Of a stretch of DNA of 45,865 bases, positions 34,192 through 42,512 are shown piece by piece. Both the position numbers and the translations under genes were made by a program. How positions within the stretch are numbered: the first letter of the stretch is position 1; each line of letters opens with the position of its first letter. The notes below the pieces were generated by a model. That model searched no databases, had not been told where the DNA came from, and saw only the letters and a list, made by a program, of their open reading frames with translations. The stretch is taken from assembly GCF_003955685.1 (NCBI RefSeq), contig NZ_RXHJ01000021.1:1-45865 (forward strand), in the 5' to 3' direction. The DNA comes from Corynebacterium hylobatis. GTDB taxonomy: Bacteria; Actinomycetota; Actinomycetes; Mycobacteriales; Mycobacteriaceae.

Positions 34192-35679
34192 ATGAGTTCA
34201 GGAATCGGCGACACCAGCTTCGATGACAACTACGTGCCGCCGGCCGAACCGGACTTCCCGGAGGATGGCGGGGGACTGCCCGTGCCGGCCTTCAAGGACG
34301 CGGCACCGCGCCGGTACCGGGACCGGAACAAGCGGGATTCGACACCCTCCTTCGGGGAGTACCGCCAGCCGCCGCATGACCGGGAAGCGGAGCAGGGTGT
34401 GCTCGGTGCGATGCTGCTCAGCCCCAACACCGTGGTGGAGATCATCGGTGAGCTGAGCCCGGAGGACTTCTACCATCCGGCGCACCAGCTGATCTACACG
34501 GCGATGATCGACCTGTTCGGTGAGAGCAAGGACATTGACCCGGTCATCGTCGCCGGCCGCCTGGACCGTCATAATGATCTCGAGCGGGTCGGCGGGGCAC
34601 CGTACCTGCACACGCTCATCTCCTCGGTGCCCACCGCCGCCAACGCCCGCTACTACGCGGAGATCGTGGTGGAGAAGGCGATCCTGCGTCGGCTCGTCGA
34701 CGCCGGAACCCGCGTGGTGCAGCTCGGTTATGAGGGTAATGAGGGTGCGGAGGTCGAGACGGTTCTCGACATGGCGCAGCAGGAGGTCTTCGCCATCGCG
34801 CAGAAGACCGAGACCGAGGATTACGCGGTCCTGGGGGACATCCTCACGCCCACTCTCGAGGAGCTCGACCAGATCGCCAACACCGGTGGCCTGGCGCAGG
34901 GTGTTCCCACCGGTTTCGTGGACCTGGACAACCTGACCAACGGCCTGCACGGCGGTCAGATGATCATCGTCGCGGCCCGCCCCGGTGTGGGTAAATCGAC
35001 CATCGCGCTGGACTTCATGCGTTCCTGCTCGATCAAACATGGTAAGGCCTCCGTCATCTTCTCTCTGGAGATGAGCAAATCGGAGATCGTCATGCGTCTG
35101 CTCTCTGCGGAGACGAGCATCAAGCTCTCCGACATGCGTTCCGGCCGGATGACCGATGAGGCCTGGACGACGCTGGCCAACCGTTCCGGGCAGATCTCTG
35201 AGGCCCCGTTGTACATCGACGACTCCCCGAACCTGACCATGATGGAGATCCGCTCCAAGGCGCGCCGCCTCAAGCAGAAGCACGATCTGCAGCTGATTGT
35301 GCTGGACTACCTGCAGCTGATGAGCTCGGGGAAGAGGGTGGAGTCGCGTCAGCAGGAGGTCTCGGAGTTCTCCCGTCAGCTCAAGCTGCTGGCCAAGGAG
35401 CTGGATGTGCCGGTCATCGCGATCTCGCAGCTCAACCGTGGGCCGGAGGCGCGCACGGACAAGAAGCCCCAGCTCGCCGACCTGCGTGAATCCGGTTCCC
35501 TGGAGCAGGACGCCGACATGGTCATGCTGCTCTACCGTCCGGATTCCCAGGACCGGGAGGATGTGCGTGCCGGTGAGGCCGACATCATCCTGGCCAAGCA
35601 CCGTGGTGGGCCCATCGACACGGTCACTGTGGCGCACCAGCTGCACTTCTCCCGTTTCGTGGACATGGCGCGCGGTTAG
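34192..35679 (+). CDS. dnaB: Replicative DNA helicase
   Basis: The 495-residue helicase has an N-terminal DnaG-interaction domain beginning near PPHDREAEQGVLGAMLLSPN (about residue 65). The RecA-like motor follows, with Walker A ARPGVGKST near residue 265, Walker B LIVLDYLQLM near residue 370, and the DLRESGSLEQDADMVMLLYR segment. The Walker A region is continuous, so there is no intein, unlike many mycobacterial dnaB genes. The ATG at 34192 fits the N-terminal length of relatives; AAAGGA is 13 bases upstream, rather far. An in-frame GTG at 34168 is less likely. Confidence 0.95.
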   Translation: MSSGIGDTSFDDNYVPPAEPDFPEDGGGLPVPAFKDAAPRRYRDRNKRDSTPSFGEYRQPPHDREAEQGVLGAMLLSPNTVVEIIGELSPEDFYHPAHQLIYTAMIDLFGESKDIDPVIVAGRLDRHNDLERVGGAPYLHTLISSVPTAANARYYAEIVVEKAILRRLVDAGTRVVQLGYEGNEGAEVETVLDMAQQEVFAIAQKTETEDYAVLGDILTPTLEELDQIANTGGLAQGVPTGFVDLDNLTNGLHGGQMIIVAARPGVGKSTIALDFMRSCSIKHGKASVIFSLEMSKSEIVMRLLSAETSIKLSDMRSGRMTDEAWTTLANRSGQISEAPLYIDDSPNLTMMEIRSKARRLKQKHDLQLIVLDYLQLMSSGKRVESRQQEVSEFSRQLKLLAKELDVPVIAISQLNRGPEARTDKKPQLADLRESGSLEQDADMVMLLYRPDSQDREDVRAGEADIILAKHRGGPIDTVTVAHQLHFSRFVDMARG

Positions 35680-35682
35680 CTC

Positions 35683-35695
35683 GCTTCTCGACGCC
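35683..35695 (+). repeat. Intergenic copy of the dispersed 13-mer GCTTNTCGACGCC
   Basis: This copy lies four bases after the dnaB stop and runs into the terminator stem. The other exact copies on the plus strand are at 1598, 18481, 23661, 25427, 41488 and 45748; on the minus strand at 2698, 19241, 20273, 21049 and 31876 (leftmost bases). Usual context is pyrimidine-GCTTNTCGACGCC-C. Confidence 0.75.
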
Positions 35696-35735
35696 CCCGC
35701 TGACCTCACTCTTTCTGGTCAGTGGGGTTTCTTTT
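35694..35735 (+). terminator. dnaB terminator
   Basis: CCCCCGCTGACC (ending 35705) pairs with GGTCAGTGGGG (35717-35727) around an 11-base loop and is followed by TTTCTTTTT. It overlaps a copy of the dispersed 13-mer on its 5' arm. Confidence 0.85.
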
Positions 35736-35745
35736 TCAAAATTAA

Positions 35746-35777
35746 CGATACATCACTATTGACATAGCGATGTATCG
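35746..35777. promoter_or_regulatory. padR promoter and operator
   Basis: The perfect 9-bp inverted repeat CGATACATC (35746-35754) / GATGTATCG (35769-35777) brackets TTGACA (35759-35764). With TACGGT (35782-35787) at 17 bases spacing, this makes a good promoter. The operator covers the -35 and spacer, as expected for autorepression. Confidence 0.7.
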
Positions 35778-35800
35778 AAACTACGGTGAGTCCTACATTC

Positions 35801-35810
35801 CGATATATCG
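35801..35810. promoter_or_regulatory. Second padR operator-like palindrome
   Basis: CGATATATCG is a perfect palindrome sharing CGAT/ATCG ends with the upstream repeat. It lies in the leader, 13 bases before the start codon. Confidence 0.5.
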
Positions 35811-35822
35811 AAAGGAAAGAGA

Positions 35823-36401
35823 ATGTACGAGATCACCATCAATGAATTCCACGGCGACCACGGCAACGACTGCGGCCACCGCCGGGGTCGTGGGCGTGGA
35901 CACCGCCACCACGGCCGCAACCATCACGGACACGGCCATGGTCACGGCTCCCAGCGGCGGGGCCGCGGCCGAGGCGGACGGGCCGGCCGCGGGGACCTGC
36001 GTCAGGTCATACTCGTCCTGCTGGCTGAGCAGCCGATGCACGGCTATCAGCTCATCTCCGAGGTCGGCGAGCGCACCGACGGGGCCTGGACTCCGTCACC
36101 GGGAGGTATCTACCCGAATCTCAGCCTCCTGGAGGACGAGGGGCTGATCACCATGTCCGTCGAGGAAGGCCGCAAGCTGGCCACCCTCACCGAGGCCGGC
36201 CGCGCGGAAGTCGCGTCGAACCACGCCGAATGGGCACGGATCCTCGACGACTACCGCGAGCACTCCGATGAGGACCCCCGTGGCCGACTCGGTGTGGCGC
36301 TGAAGGAACTGCGCGGGGCGGTGCGCAGGGCGGGCGACGACAAGCATGAGGCCGTCGCCGAGATCATCGCCCGGGCCGCCGAGAAGATCCGCGGCCTCTG
36401 A
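35823..36401 (+). CDS. PadR-family regulator with a His/Gly/Arg-rich N-terminus
   Basis: The 192-residue product has a PadR winged helix from about residue 57 (DLRQVILVLLAEQPMHGYQLISEVGERTDGAWTPSPGGIYPNLSLLEDEGLI) and a C-terminal helical dimerisation part. The first 50 or so residues are unusual: rich in His, Gly and Arg, with HRHHGRNHHGHGHGHG, a likely metal-binding stretch. AAAGGAAAGAG precedes the ATG. Operator palindromes upstream suggest autoregulation. The gene is convergent with, and overlaps by 38 bases, the MFS transporter gene at 36364, which is the nearest candidate target but has no matching palindrome in front. Confidence 0.82.
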   Translation: MYEITINEFHGDHGNDCGHRRGRGRGHRHHGRNHHGHGHGHGSQRRGRGRGGRAGRGDLRQVILVLLAEQPMHGYQLISEVGERTDGAWTPSPGGIYPNLSLLEDEGLITMSVEEGRKLATLTEAGRAEVASNHAEWARILDDYREHSDEDPRGRLGVALKELRGAVRRAGDDKHEAVAEIIARAAEKIRGL

Positions 36402-37545
36402 CCCACAGCACGGGCGCGACCGACGCGGCGGCGATGCCCGCGCCGGCGAGGAACGCCTCCGGATATCCGAGGGCGGGGCCCAGGTGGGACAGCAGGAAGG
36501 GCGCGAAGAACCCGAGGTAGGTCAGGGAGTAGAAGACAGCGGTGGCCGCGCCCAGCTCCCTGGCCGGGGCGATCCGCTGGACCTCCTGCAGCCCGGAGAC
36601 CATCAGCACTCCGTAGGCGGCACCCAGCAGGATGGCCGCCGGGAAAACCAGCCCGGGGGAGCGGGTCACCGCGACTCCGGCGGCCGCGCACATTCCGGCC
36701 ACGACCAGCAGCAGTCCGGGGACCGCGGGTGGGAACCGGCGGGCGTCGAGACGCGTGGCCACAGGCTGGATGAGGACCCCGGTGCCCAGGGTCACGGCGG
36801 CGATCAGGCCGGTGAATGCCACCGGCCAGGTGAGACTGTCGTTGACCAGGGCCGTGAGGGTGGCGAAGGCGGTGCTCACGGTGCCGAAGCCCCACGGCGC
36901 CCAGATCGCGGTCCCCCAGAGGAAACGCCCGGACAGCACGCTTCGGGAGAACCGGCTGCGGCGGAGACCGTCCGTCCGGGCCGCGCCACCCGGGGTCCGC
37001 CACACCAGCGGCGTGATGAGCGCCAGCAGGGCCAGGTGCACCAGGTAGGGCAGCAGGTCCGGCCGGGGCAGGAATTCCGCGATGGCGCCGGCCGCGAGTG
37101 GGCCGCCGGCGAATCCCAGGGAGAGTGCCACGGTTGCCCGACGTGGCCCGAGGTGGGCCGGGCCGGTGGACAGCTCCTGGAGCCAGGCGGCCCCGGCGGC
37201 CATGACCAGTCCCATGGCGATGCCGGCGATGAGCCGTCCGCTCCACAGTGCCGTGAAGGAACCGGTGGCGCCGGAGGCGAGCACCACAGAGCCGAGTGCG
37301 GAGAGGAGCAGGGCAGGCCGGATCAGCGCCCTACGTCCCCGGATATCGGAGACCGGTCCGCCGATGAGTAGGGCGGGCAGCAGACCTGCGACATAGATGG
37401 CCAGGAGGAAGGTCACCTGGGACTGACCCAGTCCGGCATGGAGCCGGTAGGAGGGCAGCAGGGGTGCGAAGAGGTTGGCGCCGAAGGCGATGATGAACAT
37501 CCCCAGGGCCACACGGAGCCAGTCGCGGGACCCGGCAGCTGTCAT
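36364..37545 (-). CDS. MFS transporter (drug-efflux-like)
   Basis: The 393-residue protein has about twelve membrane helices with the MFS signature GGPVSDIRGRRALIRPALLLSALG between helices 2 and 3 and the GRLIAGIAMGLVMAAGAAWLQEL region of helix 4-5. The size and pattern fit small-molecule efflux MFS proteins; the substrate is unknown. The ATG at 37545 has GAGGAGACC upstream and gives a normal N-terminus. A longer in-frame start at 37605 is less likely. Its 3' end overlaps padR. Confidence 0.8.
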   Translation of the reverse strand: MTAAGSRDWLRVALGMFIIAFGANLFAPLLPSYRLHAGLGQSQVTFLLAIYVAGLLPALLIGGPVSDIRGRRALIRPALLLSALGSVVLASGATGSFTALWSGRLIAGIAMGLVMAAGAAWLQELSTGPAHLGPRRATVALSLGFAGGPLAAGAIAEFLPRPDLLPYLVHLALLALITPLVWRTPGGAARTDGLRRSRFSRSVLSGRFLWGTAIWAPWGFGTVSTAFATLTALVNDSLTWPVAFTGLIAAVTLGTGVLIQPVATRLDARRFPPAVPGLLLVVAGMCAAAGVAVTRSPGLVFPAAILLGAAYGVLMVSGLQEVQRIAPARELGAATAVFYSLTYLGFFAPFLLSHLGPALGYPEAFLAGAGIAAASVAPVLWVRGRGSSRRPGR

Positions 37546-37940
37546 GGGTGGTCTCCTCGGTTCTCTCCGGCTTCCGGACGGGAAACTAGGGGTGATGGCC
37601 CGCACAGTCTAGGCGGGAATGTGGTGCAGGTGGCAGATGGTTAGCAGAAATCCGGTGGTTTGGGAATCGCCCCCGGGTCGACCCCGGGATTCTCCCTTGC
37701 TTAGGGACTCCCCCGAAATGGGGTGACAGGAGGGTGTTGCGTGGATCGACTCTCCTTAGCGGCGTGATCCAGGCCACAGTATGTGCCGGGACTGACCTGC
37801 CATTTCATGCCTTTTAGGCGAGCCTATATAAGGCGCACTTTAGTTAGGCATGGCTTTCCAATGGTGTCTGACCTGCGAAAACTTCCTAAAATCAGGGACA
37901 TCAACTTCGAAGCATCACCAACGGACAAAGGAGGGAAATC
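37546..37940. other. Intergenic region with a large dyad and a possible iron-type promoter
   Basis: There is no recognisable gene in this 395-bp gap. A GC-rich dyad lies at 37662-37696 (arms GGGAATC and GATTCTCCC around CCCCGGGTCGACCCCGGG). Further on, TTAGGCGAGCCTATATAAG (37814-37832) and TTTAGTTAGGC (37839-37849) resemble DtxR-type boxes only partly; each matches the 19-base consensus at roughly 11 positions. TATAAG at 37827-37832 may be the -10 for the small gene at 37941. Confidence 0.4.
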
Positions 37941-38111
37941 ATGACCTGTCGAGAGTTCAACCCGAGCACCACCGACTTCAGCACCACCATCCGTGTCGAG
38001 CGTACGGAGCGCGCCACCATCCTGGCCGTCCCCCGCAGCCTCGATGACTTCACCACCGAGCGCAGGCCCGGCCTGTTCGGCCGCCTTGCCGGGATGCTCT
38101 CCTTCGCCTGA
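37941..38111 (+). CDS. Small protein of 56 residues, unrecognised
   Basis: The frame encodes 56 residues starting MTCREFNPSTTDFSTTIRVE and ending RPGLFGRLAGMLSFA. The start is strongly supported by AAAGGAGGG five to six bases before the ATG, the best ribosome binding site nearby, and codon use is as GC-rich at third positions as in its neighbours. The C-terminus (GLFGRLAGMLSF) could form an amphipathic membrane-contacting helix. It has a leader of about 100 bases behind AT-rich, weakly DtxR-like sequence. It ends 17 bases before the convergent transporter stop. I do not recognise a family, and it is short enough to be missed by ORF cut-offs. Confidence 0.65.
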   Translation: MTCREFNPSTTDFSTTIRVERTERATILAVPRSLDDFTTERRPGLFGRLAGMLSFA

Positions 38112-38128
38112 GGCGGCCCGCAGGGCAC

Positions 38129-39469
38129 TCAGGCGTCGAGCACCTTGCCGCGCTGCTCGGGGAGGGTGAGTGTGGCGACCGCCGCGATGAGGAAAGCGGT
38201 GGAGAACAGGCCGAACAGGGCGATGGAACCGCCGAAGGCCAGCAGCGGGGGGACGATCAGGGGGGCGATGATCGAGGCGATCCGGCCGAAACCGGCCGCC
38301 GCGCCCGTACCTGCACCACGGACGTGGGAGGGGTAGAGCTCCGGGCCGATCGCGTACAGGGCGCCCCAGGCGCCCAGGTTGAAGAAGGACAGCAGGCAGC
38401 CGGCGGCGATGATCGTCACCTCGGTGGTGGCCGTGCCGAAGAAGAGCGCCGAGGCCGCCGAGCCGAGCAGAAAGGCCGCCAGCGTGCTGCGCCGCCCCCA
38501 GACCTCGATGAGCCAGGCAGCCACCGCATAGCCGGGCAGCTGGGCCAGCGTGATGATCAGCGTGAACTGGAAGGAACGCACCAGGGTGAAGCCGTCCGCC
38601 ACCAGCAGCGACGGAATCCAGATGAAGGCGCCGTAATAGGACAGGTTCACGCAGAACCACACGATCCACAGCGCGGCGGTGCGCCGGCGCAGCGTCTTCT
38701 CCCAGATGGAGGTCGCCTCCGCGAAGTCCTCGCGGGGAAGGTCGCGGAGACGCTGGACCTCGGCGGTGTCGATACGCTCGAGTTCAGCACGGTCCACCTG
38801 AGCCTCGAATGAGGTCACCACCTGTTCCGCCTCCCCGTGCCGGCCCTTGTCCTCGAGGAAGCGGACGGATTCCGGCAGGCCTTTGCGGACGTAGATGGCG
38901 TAGAGCGTCGGCACCATGCCGATGGCCAGCGCCCAGCGCCAACCGTTGTCGTCGGCGGTGACCACGAAGGCACCGATCAGGGCGGCGGCGATCCAGCCGA
39001 GTGCCCAGAAGGCCTCCAGGATGACCACCATGCGGCCGCGGATGCGGCGCGGGGCGAACTCGGAGACCAGGGTGGAGGCCACCGGCAGCTCAGCCCCCAG
39101 GCCGAGGCCGACGACAAAACGCAGCGCAATGAGCATGCCCAGCCCGGTGGCCAGCGCGGAGGCGCCCGTGGCCAGGCCGTAGACGAGGAGGGTGAGGGCG
39201 AAGACCTGGCGGCGGCCGATCCGGTCAGCCAGCAGGCCGCCGAAAGTTGCGCCCAGGGCCATGCCGACGAAACCGATGGAGCCCAGCCAGGAGGTCTGGG
39301 TGGGGTTGAGTCCCCAGTGGACGGCGAGCGCCGCCATGATGAACGAGATGAGACCGACGTCCATCGCGTCGAGGGCCCAGCCGATGCCGGAGCCGAGGAG
39401 CAGGCGCCGGTGCTTCCCGGTGACCGGCAGCCTGTCGAGACGTTGATTCCTGCTCAGTTGTTGGTCCAT
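38129..39469 (-). CDS. MFS transporter, NiaP/SV2-like organic acid or sugar porter group
   Basis: The 446-residue protein has twelve predicted helices and the features of the sugar porter/aromatic acid porter branch: GIGWALDAMDVGLISFIM in helix 1, GGLLADRIGRRQVFALTLLVYGLAT between helices 2 and 3, RFVVGLGLGAELPVASTLVSEFAPRRIRGR, and a PESVRFLEDKGR segment before the central loop. It resembles NiaP (nicotinate) and related carriers, but the substrate cannot be fixed. It is 29 bases downstream of copA on the same strand, without a visible terminator between, so read-through from the copper promoter is possible. Confidence 0.78.
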   Translation of the reverse strand: MDQQLSRNQRLDRLPVTGKHRRLLLGSGIGWALDAMDVGLISFIMAALAVHWGLNPTQTSWLGSIGFVGMALGATFGGLLADRIGRRQVFALTLLVYGLATGASALATGLGMLIALRFVVGLGLGAELPVASTLVSEFAPRRIRGRMVVILEAFWALGWIAAALIGAFVVTADDNGWRWALAIGMVPTLYAIYVRKGLPESVRFLEDKGRHGEAEQVVTSFEAQVDRAELERIDTAEVQRLRDLPREDFAEATSIWEKTLRRRTAALWIVWFCVNLSYYGAFIWIPSLLVADGFTLVRSFQFTLIITLAQLPGYAVAAWLIEVWGRRSTLAAFLLGSAASALFFGTATTEVTIIAAGCLLSFFNLGAWGALYAIGPELYPSHVRGAGTGAAAGFGRIASIIAPLIVPPLLAFGGSIALFGLFSTAFLIAAVATLTLPEQRGKVLDA

Positions 39470-39498
39470 GGACTGATCCTAAGCCCCTGGACCGGCGC

Positions 39499-41766
39499 TC
39501 ACTGGTGTGCGGAGCGGAAGCCGCGAAGTCGCAGTGAGTTCGTGACCACGAAGACCGAGGAGAAGGCCATGGCCACGCCCGCCAGCATCGGGTTGAGCAG
39601 GCCGACGGCAGCAACCGGGATGAGCAGCACGTTGTAGGCGAAGGCCCAGAACAGGTTGCCCTTGATCGTGCCCAGCGTGCGGCGCGACAGCCGGATGGCG
39701 TCGACGGCGGAACGCAGATCGTTGTTCATCAGCGTGATGTCGGAGGCCTCGATGGCCACATCGGTGCCCGCGCCCATCGCCAGGCCGAGGTCCGCCCGGG
39801 CCAGGGCGGCCGCATCATTGACGCCGTCGCCGACCATCGCGACGATCCGGCCCTCTTCCTGGAGCTTCTCGACGACCGCGACCTTGTCGTCCGGCATCAC
39901 CTCCGCGATGACATCACCCGGCGCGATCCCGACCTCCGCGGCGACCGCCCGCGCGGCACCGGCGTTGTCACCGGTGAGCAGCATCGGCTTCAGGCCCAGC
40001 TCCCGCAGTTGCGCGACAGCTTCCGCGGAAGTGGCCTTGACGGTGTCGCGCACCGTGAGCACACCGGCCACCCGGCCGTCGACGGAGACGACCACCGGAG
40101 TGCCGCCCTGCTCCTGGGCGCGGTCGAAGACCTCCTGCAGCTGGCCCGGCAGCTGACCATCCGGACGGCCGACAATGATGGTGCGCCCGTCCACGGTGCC
40201 GGTCACCCCTTGCCCGGCCAGGTTCCGGAAGTCGCTGACCTCCGGGACGGTGAGCTCCTGCTCCGCCTTTCGCACCACGGCGCGGGCGATGGGGTGTTCG
40301 GAGGCTGCCTCCACCGCGGCGGCCGCGGCGAGCACCTCCCCGGCATCGAAACCTGCTGCAGCGTCGACGGTGCTCACCGACATGACACCCTCGGTGACGG
40401 TGCCGGTCTTGTCCATGACGATGGTGTCCGCGCGCCGGGTCGATTCGAGGACCTCGGGGCCCTTGATCAGCAGGCCCAGCTGGGCACCCCGGCCGGTGCC
40501 CACCAGCAGGGCGGTGGGGGTGGCCAGGCCCAGGGCACAGGGGCAGGCGATGATGAGCACGGCGACGGCCGCGGTGAAGGCAGGCGCCAGGCCGGCGCCG
40601 AGAGCCAGTTGCACCGCGAGGGTGAGCAGCGAGATGACGATGACCACCGGGACGAAGATCTGCGAGATCCGGTCCACCAGCCGCTGCACCGGGGCCTTCT
40701 TCGCCTGCGCGTCGGTGACCAGGCGGGCCATCTGGGCCAGGGTGGTGTCCGCACCGACGCGGGTGACCTCCACCAGCAGGCGGCCGGAGGCGTTGATCGT
40801 CGCGCCCGTCACGCGGGAGCCGGGGGTGACCTCCACCGGCACGGATTCGCCGGTGAGCATGGACTCGTCCACGGCCGAGGAGCCCTCGGTCACGCGGCCG
40901 TCGGTGGCGATCTTCTCGCCGGGGCGCACGATGAACACGTCGCCGACCTGCAGCTGGCTGACGGGTAGGCGGATCTCGTGGCCGTCGCGAAGCACGGCGG
41001 CGTCCTTTGCACCCATGTCGAGGAGGCGGCGCAGCGCCTCAGAGGACTGCCCCTTCGCCTTGACCTCGAACCACCGGCCGAGCAGCAGGAATGTGATCAC
41101 CACGGCGGTGGTCTCGAGGTAGATCTCGTCCATGGTCGTGTCGGAGGGGAACAGGTGCATCTGCATGGTCATGCCCGGATGCCCCGCATTGCCCAGGAAC
41201 AGCGCCCACAGGCTCCACAGATAGGCCGCGGAGGTGCCCAGCGTGATGAGGGTGTCCATGGTGAAGGAACCCTGGCGCAGGTTCAGCCACGTCGCCTTGT
41301 GGAAGGGGGCACCGCCCCAGAAGAACACCGGGGTGGTCATCGTCAGCACGGCCCACTGCCAGTTGGTGAACTGGAGAGCCGGGATCATGCTCAACAGCAC
41401 GATGGGAACGGTGAGTAGGGCGGAGACGGTGAGGCGGTGTTTCAGGTCGGCCGCTTCCCGGCGACGCGCCGCCTCATGCGGGTCCTCGCTTGTCGACGCC
41501 CCCTCCGTCCCCGACGTTTCCTTCTCCGCCGCGAGGGCGAAGGCGTCGTACCCGGCGTCCCGCACGACCTCGATGAGGTCGGTGGTGCCGACCCGGGCCG
41601 GGTCATAGGAGATGCTCGCCGATTCGGTGGCGAAGTTGACGGTGGCCTCGACGCCGTCCACCTTGTTGAGCTTGCGTTCGACGCGCCCCGAACACGCCGT
41701 GCAGGTCATGCCCGTCACTCCGAGGTCGACCTTGAGCAGGTCGACGGCTGGCTGTGTCTGTGTCAT
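39499..41766 (-). CDS. copA: Copper-exporting P1B-type ATPase
   Basis: The 755-residue pump has an N-terminal metal-binding domain with GMTCTAC near residue 18, then eight membrane helices with the copper-site motif CPC ([13 protein letters not shown]). The actuator loop has LTGES, the phosphorylation site is DKTGT, the nucleotide domain has SEHPIARA, and the hinge is [13 protein letters not shown]. All catalytic motifs are intact. The ATG at 41766 with AAGGAAGG upstream gives a normal N-terminus. A CsoR-type operator lies 35 bases upstream. The linker after the first domain (residues about 80-105) encodes one dispersed 13-mer copy. Confidence 0.93.
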   Translation of the reverse strand: MTQTQPAVDLLKVDLGVTGMTCTACSGRVERKLNKVDGVEATVNFATESASISYDPARVGTTDLIEVVRDAGYDAFALAAEKETSGTEGASTSEDPHEAARRREAADLKHRLTVSALLTVPIVLLSMIPALQFTNWQWAVLTMTTPVFFWGGAPFHKATWLNLRQGSFTMDTLITLGTSAAYLWSLWALFLGNAGHPGMTMQMHLFPSDTTMDEIYLETTAVVITFLLLGRWFEVKAKGQSSEALRRLLDMGAKDAAVLRDGHEIRLPVSQLQVGDVFIVRPGEKIATDGRVTEGSSAVDESMLTGESVPVEVTPGSRVTGATINASGRLLVEVTRVGADTTLAQMARLVTDAQAKKAPVQRLVDRISQIFVPVVIVISLLTLAVQLALGAGLAPAFTAAVAVLIIACPCALGLATPTALLVGTGRGAQLGLLIKGPEVLESTRRADTIVMDKTGTVTEGVMSVSTVDAAAGFDAGEVLAAAAAVEAASEHPIARAVVRKAEQELTVPEVSDFRNLAGQGVTGTVDGRTIIVGRPDGQLPGQLQEVFDRAQEQGGTPVVVSVDGRVAGVLTVRDTVKATSAEAVAQLRELGLKPMLLTGDNAGAARAVAAEVGIAPGDVIAEVMPDDKVAVVEKLQEEGRIVAMVGDGVNDAAALARADLGLAMGAGTDVAIEASDITLMNNDLRSAVDAIRLSRRTLGTIKGNLFWAFAYNVLLIPVAAVGLLNPMLAGVAMAFSSVFVVTNSLRLRGFRSAHQ

Positions 41767-41800
41767 GGCTGGGATCAATCCTTCCTTCACCCCCGATGAT

Positions 41801-41817
41801 ATACCCCATAGGGGTAT
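41801..41817. promoter_or_regulatory. CsoR-type copper operator of copA
   Basis: ATACCCCATAGGGGTAT is a perfect 8+1+8 inverted repeat directly upstream of copA, of the form bound by copper-sensing CsoR repressors. Confidence 0.85.
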
Positions 41818-41883
41818 CCGGCAAGGGTGCGGGAACGGCAAGGGTCCGGCACCCCGCAGGGTGCCGGACCCGGGCCCGGGCGG

Positions 41884-42090
41884 CTACTTCAGTTTATAGC
41901 CGGCCTCCTCCACCGCCTCGGCGATCTGCTCATCGGTAAATCCGGCCCCGGAGACGCTGACGTCGCCGCTCTCCGAGGATGCCTGTACGTCGGTGACGCC
42001 CAGGATCTCCCCGATCTCCTCTCGCACGGACTTCTCGCAGTGTGCGCAGGTCATACCCTCGACCTGGTAGTTCTTGGTGATGTCGGCCAT
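41884..42090 (-). CDS. copZ: Copper chaperone CopZ
   Basis: The 68-residue heavy-metal-associated domain has the copper-binding GMTCAHCEKSV motif at residues 13-23 and the usual beta-alpha-beta-beta-alpha-beta length. It hands Cu(I) to CopA. The ATG at 42090 has AAAGGAA upstream; a longer start at 42132 would overlap the operator region. A perfect CsoR-type dyad lies 46 bases upstream. Confidence 0.92.
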   Translation of the reverse strand: MADITKNYQVEGMTCAHCEKSVREEIGEILGVTDVQASSESGDVSVSGAGFTDEQIAEAVEEAGYKLK

Positions 42091-42135
42091 GTGGCTGATT
42101 CCTTTCCGGTTGCGTTGCCTCCAAGGGCCCATTTT

Positions 42136-42152
42136 ATACCCCTAGGGGGTAT
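42136..42152. promoter_or_regulatory. CsoR-type copper operator of copZ
   Basis: ATACCCCTAGGGGGTAT is an inverted repeat almost identical to the copA box. It lies between the stop of the upstream cysteine-free paralogue and the copZ start, so it controls copZ rather than the paralogue. Confidence 0.85.
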
Positions 42153-42164
42153 GTGGCAAGGCTT

Positions 42165-42371
42165 TTAGTCCTCCAACCGCAGAACAAAGCCCGCGCTCTC
42201 CACCGCATGCGCGATATCCGCATCGGTGAAACCCTCGCCTGTGACGGACACGGTGCCGGTCGCGACGTCGACCTCCACGCCCTGGGTGCCCGGGAGATCG
42301 GTGATCTCCGTCTCCACCGAGGTGCCGTTCTCCTCGGAGGTCATGCCTTCGACGACGTAATGCTTGATCAT
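42165..42371 (-). CDS. Cysteine-free paralogue of CopZ (HMA-like domain)
   Basis: This 68-residue protein has the same length and layout as the adjacent CopZ: a YxVEGMT start, a central beta hairpin (VEVDVATGTVSVTGEGFTDADIAHAVESAGF) and the same ending. Where CopZ reads GMTCAHCEKSV it reads GMTSEENGTSV, so both cysteines are gone, and there is none elsewhere in the protein. It therefore should not bind Cu(I) in the usual way. The ATG at 42371 has AAAGGA upstream and the frame is clean, so it is not an obvious pseudogene. No copper box precedes it. Possible roles are a dimer partner, another ligand, or decay from a duplication. Confidence 0.8.
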   Translation of the reverse strand: MIKHYVVEGMTSEENGTSVETEITDLPGTQGVEVDVATGTVSVTGEGFTDADIAHAVESAGFVLRLED

Positions 42372-42512
42372 GGTGTCCTTTCGCCCGGCATCGGGACCCT
42401 CCGTTTCTTCCCGGGGGAATGAAGGGCAGCCAGGTACAGTTGTGCAGAAGGAAGCCGCATAAGTGCGCGGTTCTGTATAAGACCATACAAAACAATGAAT
42501 CAGGAGATCCCC

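Noticed and set aside
34192..35679. Intein within dnaB
   Set aside because: Many actinobacterial dnaB genes carry one, but the protein is 495 residues with an uninterrupted Walker A and no intein motifs.
37811..37850. Confident DtxR operators
   Set aside because: Both candidate boxes match only about 11 of 19 consensus positions, too few to call firmly.
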